64,000 bases of DNA from Bradyrhizobium sp. LMTR 3. GTDB taxonomy: Bacteria > Pseudomonadota > Alphaproteobacteria > Rhizobiales > Xanthobacteraceae. Position numbers and translations under genes: made by a program. The stretch is taken from assembly GCF_001693485.1 (NCBI RefSeq), contig NZ_MAXC01000001.1, positions 248,001-312,000 on the forward strand. Reading direction: 5' to 3'. The notes beneath the pieces were generated by a model. The model had not been told where the DNA came from, did not search any database, and worked only from the letters and a program-made list of their open reading frames with translations. Numbering within the stretch: position 1 is the stretch's first letter; the number at the start of each line of letters is the position of its first letter. Positions 43,940 through 52,074 of the stretch are shown here, piece after piece.

Positions 43940-44791
43940 TTAGCTGGCCTGCGCCGGTTTCCGGACGGACGGGTGAAGACCTGAGGGATCGACGATCATT
44001 CCGAATTCCTGAAGATTGTGTGCGTGGCAGAGCTGATGCAGCGCGAACGCCTGTTCGATGGCCGCGGGCTGTCCCATCACATCGACCGAGCGATTGACGG
44101 CTTCCTTGGTCAGCTTCAGCGCGAAGGAAGGTTTTGCCGCGATCCTTTCAGCAAGCTTCATCACGAAGGGGGAAAGCTCGTCTCGCGGCACCACGTGGTT
44201 GACCATGCCGAGCCGGTGGGCTTCCTGCGCACTCCAGACGTCGGCGGTGAACAGCAATTCCTTGGCCTTGCGCGGGCCCAGCTCCCAGGGATGCACGAAC
44301 CATTCGACGCCGCAGACGCCCATGGTGACCACGGGATCGCAGAACTCGGCGTCATCGCTTGCGACGATGAGGTCGCAGGCCCACGCCAGCATCAATCCGC
44401 CGGCGATGCATTTGCCATGCACGTCGGCAATCGTCGGCTTTGCGAGGTTACGCCAGCGCCGTGTGATCTGCAGATAGATTTCCTGCTCGCGCGCAAAGCG
44501 GCCGTGGGCGTTGGGTTCGGCGAACCCGCCCCAATTTCCAACCGGCGGAAAATCCACGCCCGCAGCATTCTTAGCCCCGGGGCGCAGGTCATGCCCTGAC
44601 GAAAAATGCGGGCCGTTGCCGGCGAGAACGATGACCTTGACCGCGTCGTCCTGCACCGCCTGGTCGAAGGCGGTGTTGAGGTCGTAGGTCATCTGCAGGT
44701 TCTGCGCGTTGCGCGCCTCGGGCCGGTTCATCACGATCCGCGCGATGCGCGGCTCCGGCCGCTCCACGACGATGGTTTCGAAAGCGGTCAA
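43940..44791 (-). CDS. Enoyl-CoA hydratase/isomerase family protein
   Basis: This 283-aa crotonase-fold protein has RIVMNRPEARNAQNLQMTYD, the oxyanion-hole motifs LAGNGPHFSSGHDLRPG and HGKCIAGGLMLAWACDLIVAS, and GVCGVEWFVHPWELG. It hydrates or isomerises an enoyl-CoA made by an acyl-CoA dehydrogenase; the two dehydrogenase genes follow on the same strand. I chose the TTG at 44791 (TAFETIVVE), which has a GGGAGGG site about five bases upstream; a TTG at 44806 would include that site in the protein. Confidence 0.87.
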   Translation of the reverse strand: MTAFETIVVERPEPRIARIVMNRPEARNAQNLQMTYDLNTAFDQAVQDDAVKVIVLAGNGPHFSSGHDLRPGAKNAAGVDFPPVGNWGGFAEPNAHGRFAREQEIYLQITRRWRNLAKPTIADVHGKCIAGGLMLAWACDLIVASDDAEFCDPVVTMGVCGVEWFVHPWELGPRKAKELLFTADVWSAQEAHRLGMVNHVVPRDELSPFVMKLAERIAAKPSFALKLTKEAVNRSVDVMGQPAAIEQAFALHQLCHAHNLQEFGMIVDPSGLHPSVRKPAQAS

Positions 44792-44953
44792 TCGGCCCTC
44801 CCTCAATTATTATTATCGGGCCATGTTGTTATTTCGGCGAATGATAGGCAAGGGCCATCGGGCTGCAAAATGAACCTGAGCAGGCTCGCGCCTTGCATGC
44901 CAGACGCAACCAATCAGATGGGTTGGCGTTGAACTTTCCTTTGGGAGAGTTCG

Positions 44954-45562
44954 ATGCGCAGAATTTGGACCGTACTGGCGGCGCTGGCGACGCTGAGTCT
45001 AACCAATTGCGGCTACAACGCCATCCAGACCAATGACGAGCGGGTCAAGTCGGGTTGGTCAGAAGTGGTCAACCAGTATCAGCGCCGCGCCGATCTGGTG
45101 CCCAACTTGGTCAATTCCGTAAAAGGCTTTGCGCAGCAGGAAAAAGATGTGCTGCTCGGCGTCACCAATGCCCGCGCCAAGGTCGGCAGCATCCAGGCCA
45201 CGCCAGAGGTGCTGAACGATCCCGCCGCGTTCCAGAAATTCCAGTCCGCCCAAAGCGAACTCACGAGCGCGCTGTCGCGGCTGTTGGTCGTCACGGAAAA
45301 TTATCCGCAGCTCAAGTCGGATGCGCTGTTTCGCGATTTGATGGCGCAGCTCGAAGGCACCGAGAACCGCATCACGGTGGCGCGCAACCGCTACATCAAG
45401 GCGGTGCAGGACTATAACGTCGGCATCCGCACCTTCCCGAACAATCTCACGGCGATGGCGTTCGGCTACCAGGAAAAGCCGAATTTTGCGGTCGAGAACG
45501 AGAAGGCGATCTCGACGGCGCCTAAGGTGGACTTCAACCCGACGCCGGCGCCCGCCAAGTAG
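44954..45562 (+). CDS. lemA: LemA family lipoprotein
   Basis: This 202-aa protein starts with a lipoprotein signal (MRRIWTVLAALATLSLTNC, lipobox LTNC). The LemA core follows: YNAIQTNDERVKSGWSEVVNQYQRRADLVPNLVNSVKG, long helices with LLVVTENYPQLKSD, and the C-terminal RNRYIKAVQDYNVGIRTFPN. LemA proteins are small helical membrane proteins of unclear function that commonly pair with TPM-domain proteins. Two such genes follow within 25 bp, forming a conserved three-gene operon. Confidence 0.93.
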   Translation: MRRIWTVLAALATLSLTNCGYNAIQTNDERVKSGWSEVVNQYQRRADLVPNLVNSVKGFAQQEKDVLLGVTNARAKVGSIQATPEVLNDPAAFQKFQSAQSELTSALSRLLVVTENYPQLKSDALFRDLMAQLEGTENRITVARNRYIKAVQDYNVGIRTFPNNLTAMAFGYQEKPNFAVENEKAISTAPKVDFNPTPAPAK

Positions 45563-45582
45563 CGGCTGAAAAGGCCACTGCG

Positions 45583-46458
45583 ATGAACGCTGCGAGAGCG
45601 TCCCTTCTTGCGCTACTGCTGTGCTGGGCTGCTTCAGCGCTGGCGCTCGTCGCGGTGCCGCCCTTGAGCGGGAGGGTCGTCGACCAGACCGGCACGCTCA
45701 CTGCGGGCGACGTCGCTTCGCTGACGCAGCAGCTTGGGGATCTCGAGGCGCGAAAGGGCAGCCAGATCGCGGTGCTGATCGTGCCGACGACGGACGGCGA
45801 GGCCATCGAGCAATTCGCGCTCCGCGTCGCGGAAGCCTGGATGATCGGCCGCAAGAAGATCGACGACGGCGCGCTCCTCGTGATCGCCAAGAACGATCGC
45901 CGCTTGCGGATCGAGGTCGGTTACGGCCTCGAGGGCGCGCTGACCGACGCCACCACCAAGCGCATCATCGACGAGGACATCACGCCAAAACTCAAGAGCG
46001 GCGATTTCGCCGGCGGTGTTTCGGCTGGCGTTATCAGGATGATCGCGGTCGCCAATGGCGAGAAACTGCCGGAGCCGGAGCCGCCACACTGGCAAAGTCC
46101 CGGCCTGTCCAACTATGTCGACCCGTTCAATCCATTTATCCTCGTCTTCGTTTTCATTGTCGGCGGGGTGCTGAGGGCGGTGCTTGGCCGATTCATCGGC
46201 GCGGCGGCCACCGGCGGCATCGTAGGCGTCTTCGGCTGGTTCGTTGTGGGATCGCTCGCAGTAGCGGTTCTCATCGGCTTTATCGCGTTCGTCGTGAGTT
46301 TCCTCGTCCAGAACATGGGTTCGATGGGCCCAAGCGTGGGACGCCGCGGTAAAGACAGTGGATGGGTCGGTGGCAGCGGCGGTAGCAGCTCCAGCGACAG
46401 CGGGTTCCGCGGTGGCGGTGGCAGCTTTGGCGGCGGCGGTGCATCGGGGAGCTGGTAG
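45583..46458 (+). CDS. TPM-domain membrane protein (YgcG-like)
   Basis: This 291-aa protein has a signal peptide (LLALLLCWAASALALVAVPP), a TPM domain (LSGRVVDQTGTLTAGDVASLTQQL and IDDGALLVIAKNDRRLRIEVGYGLEGALTDATTKRIIDEDI), two transmembrane segments around residues 190-245, and a Ser/Gly-rich tail ending GGGGASGSW. The tail is typical of the family. It is expected in the inner membrane with the TPM domain in the periplasm. It follows lemA and is followed two bases later by a soluble TPM protein. Confidence 0.9.
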   Translation: MNAARASLLALLLCWAASALALVAVPPLSGRVVDQTGTLTAGDVASLTQQLGDLEARKGSQIAVLIVPTTDGEAIEQFALRVAEAWMIGRKKIDDGALLVIAKNDRRLRIEVGYGLEGALTDATTKRIIDEDITPKLKSGDFAGGVSAGVIRMIAVANGEKLPEPEPPHWQSPGLSNYVDPFNPFILVFVFIVGGVLRAVLGRFIGAAATGGIVGVFGWFVVGSLAVAVLIGFIAFVVSFLVQNMGSMGPSVGRRGKDSGWVGGSGGSSSSDSGFRGGGGSFGGGGASGSW

Positions 46459-46460
46459 AC

Positions 46461-46958
46461 ATGAGCATCGGGCGTATCATCAGGCATCTTCTCCAGCATC
46501 ATTGGCGCCGCCGCCGCGATTTCCCGCCCGCCGTCTTGGCGAGGATCGAACAGGCGATCAAAGCGGGCGAGGCAACTCATTCCGGGCAGGTCCGTTTCGT
46601 GGTCGAAGGCGCGCTCGACGGCGCGCCGCTGTTTCGCAACCAGCCGGCGCGTGAGCGGGCGCTGGACGTCTTTTCGCATTTGCGGATATGGGATACCGCC
46701 GACAATAACGGCGTGCTGATCTATCTCTTGCTCGCCGATCACGACGTCGAGATCGTCGCCGACCGCGGCATCAACGCCAAGGTCGGCGCTGAGGAGTGGG
46801 AGAAAATCTGCCGGCAGATCGAAACCGATTTCCGCGCCGGGCATTTCGAGCGGGGCGTGATCAGTGGCGTCCAGGCGGTGTCGCGCGAACTGGCGGCGCA
46901 TTTTCCGAAGGCGGGCGGCGGGATGAACGAACTGCCGGATACGCCGGTGGTGCTGTAA
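46461..46958 (+). CDS. Soluble TPM-domain protein
   Basis: This 165-aa protein contains a second type of TPM domain without a signal peptide: RARERALDVFSHLRIWDTADNNGVLIYLLLADHDVEIVADRGINAKVGAEEWEKICRQIETDFR. The start MSIGRIIRHLLQHHWRRRRD is basic, and FPPAVLARIEQAIKAGEATHSGQVRFVVE follows. It is the third gene of the lemA operon, two bases after the membrane TPM gene. Cellular role is unknown; the group is thought to act in envelope stress or photosystem/assembly-like functions in other taxa. Confidence 0.88.
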   Translation: MSIGRIIRHLLQHHWRRRRDFPPAVLARIEQAIKAGEATHSGQVRFVVEGALDGAPLFRNQPARERALDVFSHLRIWDTADNNGVLIYLLLADHDVEIVADRGINAKVGAEEWEKICRQIETDFRAGHFERGVISGVQAVSRELAAHFPKAGGGMNELPDTPVVL

Positions 46959-47145
46959 CTCGCTACCGCTGCCCTAAACCCTTGGATAGTTGGCGCCATC
47001 CGTTTCCATAGTGGGAGGCTACCTTTGGACGGGTTGGCCATACCTGCATGCAATGGCATCAGCCGGCGCTGGGTGTTACCGATAATGCAGCAAGCGGAAT
47101 GCAAAGCAACGGAACCGGACCTGCGAGCCGGCAGTTGCAAGACAA

Positions 47146-47176
47146 GGTCGGCGGCGTAACGCCCGCCGGCCTTTTT
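47146..47176 (+). terminator. Rho-independent terminator
   Basis: A nine-base-pair GC-rich stem (47146-47154 with 47163-47171) with an eight-base loop is followed by five T residues. It is 188 bp beyond the last lemA-operon gene, so it could end that operon or a separate short transcript. The gap 46959-47376 has no convincing gene; a 46-codon frame at 47048-47188 runs through the terminator and is probably not real. Confidence 0.6.
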
Positions 47177-47308
47177 CTTGAGTGGTGAGTGAACTGCTCG
47201 ACATTGTGCGATTCAAGGGGCGCGGCGGCCGGCTGCTTCAGCAATGGGCCTTCCCTCGCCGCGTCAAGCGATAGCGACAAAGCAATTCATTCTTTCCGGG
47301 GCGGCGCG

Positions 47309-47374
47309 CAATGGATTGCTTCCGCCTTCGCTCTTTGAGCTATGGCGGACAAGTCGCTGGCGCTTGCAATGACG
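47309..47374. repeat. Degenerate CAATGGATTGCTTC-type repeat
   Basis: The stretch CAATGGATTGCTTCCGCC and the end CGCTTGCAATGACG match the family seen at 61667-61748. This copy is diverged and lacks a good left arm. It lies just beyond the 3' end of the metallo-hydrolase gene. Confidence 0.5.
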
Positions 47375-47376
47375 GG

Positions 47377-48186
47377 TCAGTCGTCGAGCTTGTTGAGGTC
47401 GCGCACCGACTGCATGACCGGCTCGAAATTCGCTCGCGCATCCAGCGCGTCGAATAATTGCGCGGTGTCCGACAACAATCCATGCGAGCGCTGGATCGCG
47501 ATCCGCACGTCCTCCTGCGGCGTATCGGACAGCCGTCCGTGGCCCGACAGCAGGATCTTCGAGTTCAGGCCCTTCAGCCGCTCCAGCGACTGGATGTAGT
47601 CGGCAATGCTGCCGGAACCGAACACGCCGCCCATCACGCCGCCGGGCATCAGCGTATCGGAGGCGAACAACAGTCCCTTGTCCTGGTCGAACAGCGTGAT
47701 GCAGGCCGAGGTGTGGCCTGGCGTGTGCATCACGTTGAGGCGGAAATTGCCGAGGTCGATCAGATTGCCTTCCTCGAGCCAGAGATCGATGTTGATCGGC
47801 ACGTTCGGCTCGTTGAACATCTTGCGCAGCATTGAGAAGTCGTCGCGCAGCATGATTTTGTTGGCGGCGAGCCTGTGCGCGGCGATGAAGGCGCGGCCGT
47901 GGAAATGATAGGCCGCGCCGATGTGGTCGAGATGCTCGTGGCTCAGCACCACCATATCGACATCGTCGGGCTTCACCCCGATGTGATCGAGGGACGTCAG
48001 CAGGTGCGGATAGTTCGAGGACAGCCCGACATCGATCAGGATGGTGCGCGAGCTTCCGCGCACCAGATAGGCGTTCGCCCCACGGTTCTTGAAACGGACC
48101 TGATAGACGTCTTCGGCAGCCTGGATCAGCGTACAGACGTCGCCCTCGAGCAGCGTCTTGAACGGGCTTGGTCTGCGCTCGCTCAT
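47377..48186 (-). CDS. MBL-fold metallo-hydrolase
   Basis: This 269-aa protein has the metallo-beta-lactamase motif SHEHLDHIG (His83, His85, Asp87, His88), the third ligand in HTPGHTSACITLF, the bridging Asp region LLFASDTLMPGG and a late His in LLSGHGRLSD. It binds two metal ions and hydrolyses an unknown ester, thioester or phosphodiester. Its start overlaps the stop of a cyclic-nucleotide-binding protein gene by ATGA, so the two are coupled. Together they suggest a cyclic-nucleotide-responsive two-protein unit. Confidence 0.88.
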   Translation of the reverse strand: MSERRPSPFKTLLEGDVCTLIQAAEDVYQVRFKNRGANAYLVRGSSRTILIDVGLSSNYPHLLTSLDHIGVKPDDVDMVVLSHEHLDHIGAAYHFHGRAFIAAHRLAANKIMLRDDFSMLRKMFNEPNVPINIDLWLEEGNLIDLGNFRLNVMHTPGHTSACITLFDQDKGLLFASDTLMPGGVMGGVFGSGSIADYIQSLERLKGLNSKILLSGHGRLSDTPQEDVRIAIQRSHGLLSDTAQLFDALDARANFEPVMQSVRDLNKLDD

Positions 48187-48557
48187 GAACCGCCCGCGGC
48201 TCGGAAGGCGACCGTGTTGGAGGCCCGCAGGCGCTTGCTGAGCGCATCCATGATCATCAGCGCAAAGGCAGGCTGCTGGCTCACCAGGTAGACGAAGCGG
48301 GCGTGATTTATGCGCATCACGCGGGTGTGTGGGGTGGCCGCAATGGCGGTTGCCGAACGCGCCGAGCCGTCGATGACCGCCATCTCGCCGAAGAACTCGC
48401 CCTTGCCGAGCGTGACGATCACGGTCTTGCTGGCGCCGTTCATCTTGGCGATCTCGACCTTGCCGTCGAGCACGACGAACAGTTCCCGCCCGGTCGAGCC
48501 TTCCTCAAAAATGACGTCATCTACATCAAACTCGTTGATGCATTTCTCGATGGTCAT
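48183..48557 (-). CDS. Cyclic nucleotide-binding domain protein
   Basis: This 124-aa protein consists of one cNMP-binding domain: FEEGSTGRELFVVLDGKVEI, the phosphate-binding cassette LGKGEFFGEMAVIDGSARSATAIA, and a C-helix. There is no DNA-binding HTH, so it is not a CRP-type regulator by itself. I chose ATG 48557 (MTIEKCINEF), preceded by a GGGGG stretch; an in-frame ATG at 48596 lacks a ribosome binding site. It is translationally coupled to the MBL-fold gene. Confidence 0.85.
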   Translation of the reverse strand: MTIEKCINEFDVDDVIFEEGSTGRELFVVLDGKVEIAKMNGASKTVIVTLGKGEFFGEMAVIDGSARSATAIAATPHTRVMRINHARFVYLVSQQPAFALMIMDALSKRLRASNTVAFRAAGGS

Positions 48558-48797
48558 GGTGGCCCCCTGCCTTTCTGGCTGGTCGGTTGCGTCCATGTTA
48601 GTCGGGAAAAGAGCCGGCGCAAACGGAACCACGGATGCCGCAGGGCAGCATGGGAGAGGCTGGACCGGGATGGCTGACGTGTATCAGGCCAAAACCGGAC
48701 CGGATGAGTTCCTAAAATTTCGGTAAGGCGCGAGCCGGTAACGATTTGGCAAGCAATAAAAGTTACCAAATGGTCAATCAATTCTGGAGAATCCAAC

Positions 48798-49790
48798 GTG
48801 AGCGATCAGCAGTCCCAGCCCAGCAGCGGTGAAACCGGAACCCTTGGTGCCGGGCCAGCCGCGCCTGACAAGCCGGCGCCGAGCGAGCCGGTAACCGCCG
48901 CGGCTGAGGTCGAGCCCGTGAGACTGGCGCCCGAGCAGGAAGAGACCGCCCCGAAGCCAGACGCGCCCAAGGTGGACGCCGTCAACATGGAAGCGCCAAA
49001 GGTCGAGGCGCCAAAGGTTGATGCTCCCAAGATCGACGCCGTAAAGCCGGAAGCGCCGCGCTTCCCCGGCAATGTGACAATCATGTCGCCTGGCGACCGC
49101 GTCGGCACTGAGACGAAGGCTGCGCCGTCGGAGGCATCGTCCGGCAAGCGCAGGATCGGGGCCATGGCCGCCGTCGTGGCGCTGGCAACGGTGGCGGGGG
49201 CGCTCGGTGGCGCCCTGGCGACCACAGGCGTTGGAAAGTTGATGGCCGGAGATTCGACCCAGGCGTCGGCGAAGGACAGCGCCCTCGAAGCCTCGGTGGC
49301 GCGGCTCGATGCCGAGATCGGTGCACTGAAGGCGAGCCTGGAGCAGACGTCCAAGACGACGACAGGCCAGTTCAACAAGGCCAGCGATCGCCTCGACAAG
49401 GTTGAAAAGGCCCAGGCCGAGCCCGCCGCCAAACTCGCCAAGCTCAGCGAGACCGTCGACAAGCTCCGCGCCACCCAGGCCTCCGCAACGACCGCTGCGG
49501 CCGCGCCGGCCCCTGCAAAGGACGTGACCGGCTCGGTGCCGCAGCAGGTTGCGGCCGCAGCGCCAGCACCCGCGGCTCCGCCCAAGCCTGAAGTCGCCCG
49601 GCTGCCGACCGTCGAAGGCTGGGTATTGCGCGATGTCGGCAATGGCAGCGCGCTGATCGAGAGCCGCCGCGGCATGTATGAGGTCTATGCCGGCGACCCC
49701 GTGCCCGGTCTCGGCCGGGTCGACGCCATTCGCAAGCAGGACGGCCGCTGGGTGGTCGTGACCAGCAAGGGCCTGATCGTCGCGCGATAA
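48798..49790 (+). CDS. Ala/Pro-rich membrane-anchored protein with coiled coil
   Basis: This 330-aa protein has a low-complexity N-terminus with repeats of the form APKVDA/APKVEA (residues about 55-85). A single transmembrane helix follows (about 120-142, AAVVALATVAGALGGALATT). A coiled coil follows (about 155-235, with SVARLDAEIGALKASLEQTSKTTTG-type heptads). The C-terminal domain VEGWVLRDVGNGSALIESRRGMYEVYAGDPVPGLGRVDAIRKQDGRWVVVTSKGLI is well conserved in relatives I recall from Bradyrhizobium. The likely topology is cytoplasmic N-terminus and periplasmic C-terminus. Function is unknown. GGAGA lies eight bases before the GTG. Confidence 0.8.
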   Translation: MSDQQSQPSSGETGTLGAGPAAPDKPAPSEPVTAAAEVEPVRLAPEQEETAPKPDAPKVDAVNMEAPKVEAPKVDAPKIDAVKPEAPRFPGNVTIMSPGDRVGTETKAAPSEASSGKRRIGAMAAVVALATVAGALGGALATTGVGKLMAGDSTQASAKDSALEASVARLDAEIGALKASLEQTSKTTTGQFNKASDRLDKVEKAQAEPAAKLAKLSETVDKLRATQASATTAAAAPAPAKDVTGSVPQQVAAAAPAPAAPPKPEVARLPTVEGWVLRDVGNGSALIESRRGMYEVYAGDPVPGLGRVDAIRKQDGRWVVVTSKGLIVAR

Positions 49791-49810
49791 CGGCACGACA
49801 AACGAGCAGC

Positions 49811-49844
49811 AAGGCGCTTCACGGCGATGTGAAGCGCCTTTTTT
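49811..49844 (+). terminator. Strong rho-independent terminator
   Basis: A perfect 12-bp stem (AAGGCGCTTCAC at 49811-49822 and GTGAAGCGCCTT at 49829-49840) with a six-base loop is followed by a run of T. It directly follows the coiled-coil protein gene and separates it from the next gene. Confidence 0.9.
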
Positions 49845-49880
49845 CTTGAATAGACCTCTTTGCGCGGTGTTAGTTGCGAC

Positions 49881-51383
49881 ATGAGCCGCGCGCCACGATT
49901 TCTCGCCATCTTGTTTGCTCTGCTGTGTGGCGTTTCGTCGGCGCATGCGGCACAAGATGCTGCGCTTGAGCGCGGTGCCGCCATCACCGATCCCGCGACG
50001 TTGCGCGAACTCGATGGCGGAAAATTTCGCCTGGACCGCATGCTGGTGCCGGAGCGGTCGGCGGATACACCGCTTGCCAACAGCGAGTTGTTCGCCTTGC
50101 CATCGATGGCGGCGGTCCGGCAGGCGATCGACGGCGAGTTCGATCGCTATATCGCGCGGCATCACGCGAGCCTGCCGAAGGAGACGATCGGCGTCGGCGA
50201 GGGCTTTGATTTCCAATTGTTCGACCGCACGCTGCTCTATTCGCAAGAGACGCGGTTCGTGCTGGCCGGCATTGTCAATCGCATGGACCGCACTTTCACC
50301 GCGGAAGCAAGTTGTGGCGAGATACGCCTGATTTACCGCCTGACGCGGATCAACAAGGCGGCGGGTGACGATGCGGTGCCGCCGCGGCTGCCGATGACGC
50401 TGAACCTCGTGCTGAAGGCAAGAGGCGAGGGGGCGGCGATCGCATGTTCCGAAATTGCCAAGCGCTGGCTCGGCGGAGAGCCGTCGGCTAGCGACGGCCC
50501 GCTCGATCTGATCGACTATCAGAATATCGACCGCATCGAGACCAATCTCCAGATCGCGCACGCGCCGAAATCCTCGGTCCGCGAATTCCGTACCGATTAT
50601 CTGCTGAAGGTGTTTCGCTACGACCGGCAAGCGCGGGCGTTCGTGGAATCGCCGATGGAGAACCAGATCGACCGTGCGCGCCTTCTGGCGGACGATGGCC
50701 TCAAGCGCGAGTTCAGGGCATGGCTGCTCGATCCCGTCAATCTCGTCGCGTTCGATCGTGGCACCGTGCTGATCCCGGAAAAATTCCTCGCGCATGGCGC
50801 GATCGCGCCAACGCCGGTGGGATTCGATCCGTCGGACCTGGAGCCGGAATTCGGGCTGGTGCAGGGAGAGGGCGCCGTGTTCAGCGACGCTGACGTGGTG
50901 GCGGCGCTAAGGAGAGCCACGGAAGGCGGCGCGAAGCTGCACAATATCCGCTCGCTTGCCGGGTTCGAACGACGCCTCAACGACGTGACCTGTTCCGGCT
51001 GCCATCAGACGCGCGGCATCGGTGGTTTTCATTTCCCCGGCGTCGACTGGATGGCTCACAAGCCTTCGAATACAACCGTCGTGCCGGCATCGCCGCATTT
51101 CTTCGGTGACCAGATCCGCCGCCGCGATATTCTTGAAAGCCTGCGCGACGGCAAGCCGCCGGACTATTCGCGCGGATTTGCCAGCCGTCCGCAGTTGCGC
51201 GGCAGCACCGAACTCGCCGGCAGCAACTATTACGACGGCTGGGGCGCGCATTGCTATGTGCAGGGCAAGCCGTCCGCCAACAATGACACGAGTTTCCGCG
51301 ACTGGACCTGCGCCGAAGGGCTGACCTGTCAAGCCGCCGGCAAGATCTCGCGCATCGGCATGTGCTTCGTCAAAAGCCGCTAG
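49881..51383 (+). CDS. Secreted protein with a c-type haem motif (CSGCH)
   Basis: This 500-aa protein has a signal peptide (MSRAPRFLAILFALLCGVSS, cleavage near AHA-AQ). One haem-attachment motif, TCSGCHQTRGIGGFHFPG, is at residues 371-375. The N-terminal 350 residues include DRTLLYSQETRFVLAGIVNRMDRTF and MENQIDRARLL; they do not match a domain I can name. A C-terminal Cys-rich patch (HCYVQGKP, DWTCAEGLTC, IGMCFVKSR) suggests disulfides. It is probably periplasmic and redox-active, but the electron partner is unknown. ATG 49881 was chosen because the signal peptide starts there. Confidence 0.78.
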   Translation: MSRAPRFLAILFALLCGVSSAHAAQDAALERGAAITDPATLRELDGGKFRLDRMLVPERSADTPLANSELFALPSMAAVRQAIDGEFDRYIARHHASLPKETIGVGEGFDFQLFDRTLLYSQETRFVLAGIVNRMDRTFTAEASCGEIRLIYRLTRINKAAGDDAVPPRLPMTLNLVLKARGEGAAIACSEIAKRWLGGEPSASDGPLDLIDYQNIDRIETNLQIAHAPKSSVREFRTDYLLKVFRYDRQARAFVESPMENQIDRARLLADDGLKREFRAWLLDPVNLVAFDRGTVLIPEKFLAHGAIAPTPVGFDPSDLEPEFGLVQGEGAVFSDADVVAALRRATEGGAKLHNIRSLAGFERRLNDVTCSGCHQTRGIGGFHFPGVDWMAHKPSNTTVVPASPHFFGDQIRRRDILESLRDGKPPDYSRGFASRPQLRGSTELAGSNYYDGWGAHCYVQGKPSANNDTSFRDWTCAEGLTCQAAGKISRIGMCFVKSR

Positions 51384-51415
51384 TCTAGCGATACGCAAGG
51401 TCACTTGACGCACGA

Positions 51416-52063
51416 TTATTTGGCGTAATGCGTCAAGCGCTTGCCGGGCAACAGATCATAGGCCGATTTCCAGCCGGGCAGTTGCGCCATGCGTCCGAGC
51501 CAGGCGTTGATCGCGGGATGGCTCACAGCCCAATCATATCCGGTCTCGTCGGCGGGATAATGCAGATAGGCCATCATGGAAATGTCGGCCACCGTCGGCC
51601 GTTCGCCGATCGCGAATGCATTGTTCTGCATGTGCTGTTCGAGGATCGACAGGAAATCGTCGAGCCGCCTGCGGAAATGTTTCAGCACGTGCTCGTCCGG
51701 CGACGGCGTGAAGGTGCGGAAATAGCGGTAGGTCGCCATGTAGCCAGTGAGCTTGTGGTTGTCCCAGAACAGCCAGCGCAGCAGTTCGAACTCCTGCTGC
51801 TCGGTCTCACCACCGAACCGGCCGAATTGCTTTGCCAGCTTGAGCAGGATCGGCGCGGTCTGGGTGAGACGCTCGCCATCCACTTCGAGCACCGGAATTT
51901 CGCCCATCGGATTGACGTCGCGCCGCCATTCCGGCGTGCGCGTGACGCCACCGCCGAAATCGGTCCAGACCGGCTCGAATGTCTGCCCGCACAGCGTGAG
52001 CATCAGCGCGAGCTTGTAGCTGTTTCCGGATTCCGGGAAGTAATGCAGGCGATAGCTGGGCAT
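51416..52063 (-). CDS. Glutathione S-transferase family protein
   Basis: This 215-aa protein has the thioredoxin-like N-terminal domain (YRLHYFPESGNSYKLALMLTL, with ...NPMGEIPVLEVDGERLTQTAPILLKLAKQFG, where the cis-Pro motif EIPVLE is clear). An all-helical C-terminal domain follows, with GERPTVADISMMAYLHYP. The Ser in the first helix (GNSYK) is a candidate GSH-activating residue. The stop is in the region just after the c-type haem gene, and a CoA-transferase gene starts 12 bases upstream on the same strand, so the two are probably cotranscribed. Confidence 0.9.
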   Translation of the reverse strand: MPSYRLHYFPESGNSYKLALMLTLCGQTFEPVWTDFGGGVTRTPEWRRDVNPMGEIPVLEVDGERLTQTAPILLKLAKQFGRFGGETEQQEFELLRWLFWDNHKLTGYMATYRYFRTFTPSPDEHVLKHFRRRLDDFLSILEQHMQNNAFAIGERPTVADISMMAYLHYPADETGYDWAVSHPAINAWLGRMAQLPGWKSAYDLLPGKRLTHYAK

Positions 52064-52074
52064 GGCTCGTTACC

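Noticed and set aside
48774..50795. A 673-codon open frame on the minus strand.
   Set aside because: It is antisense to the coiled-coil protein and the CSGCH protein, crosses a strong terminator hairpin and shows no domain.
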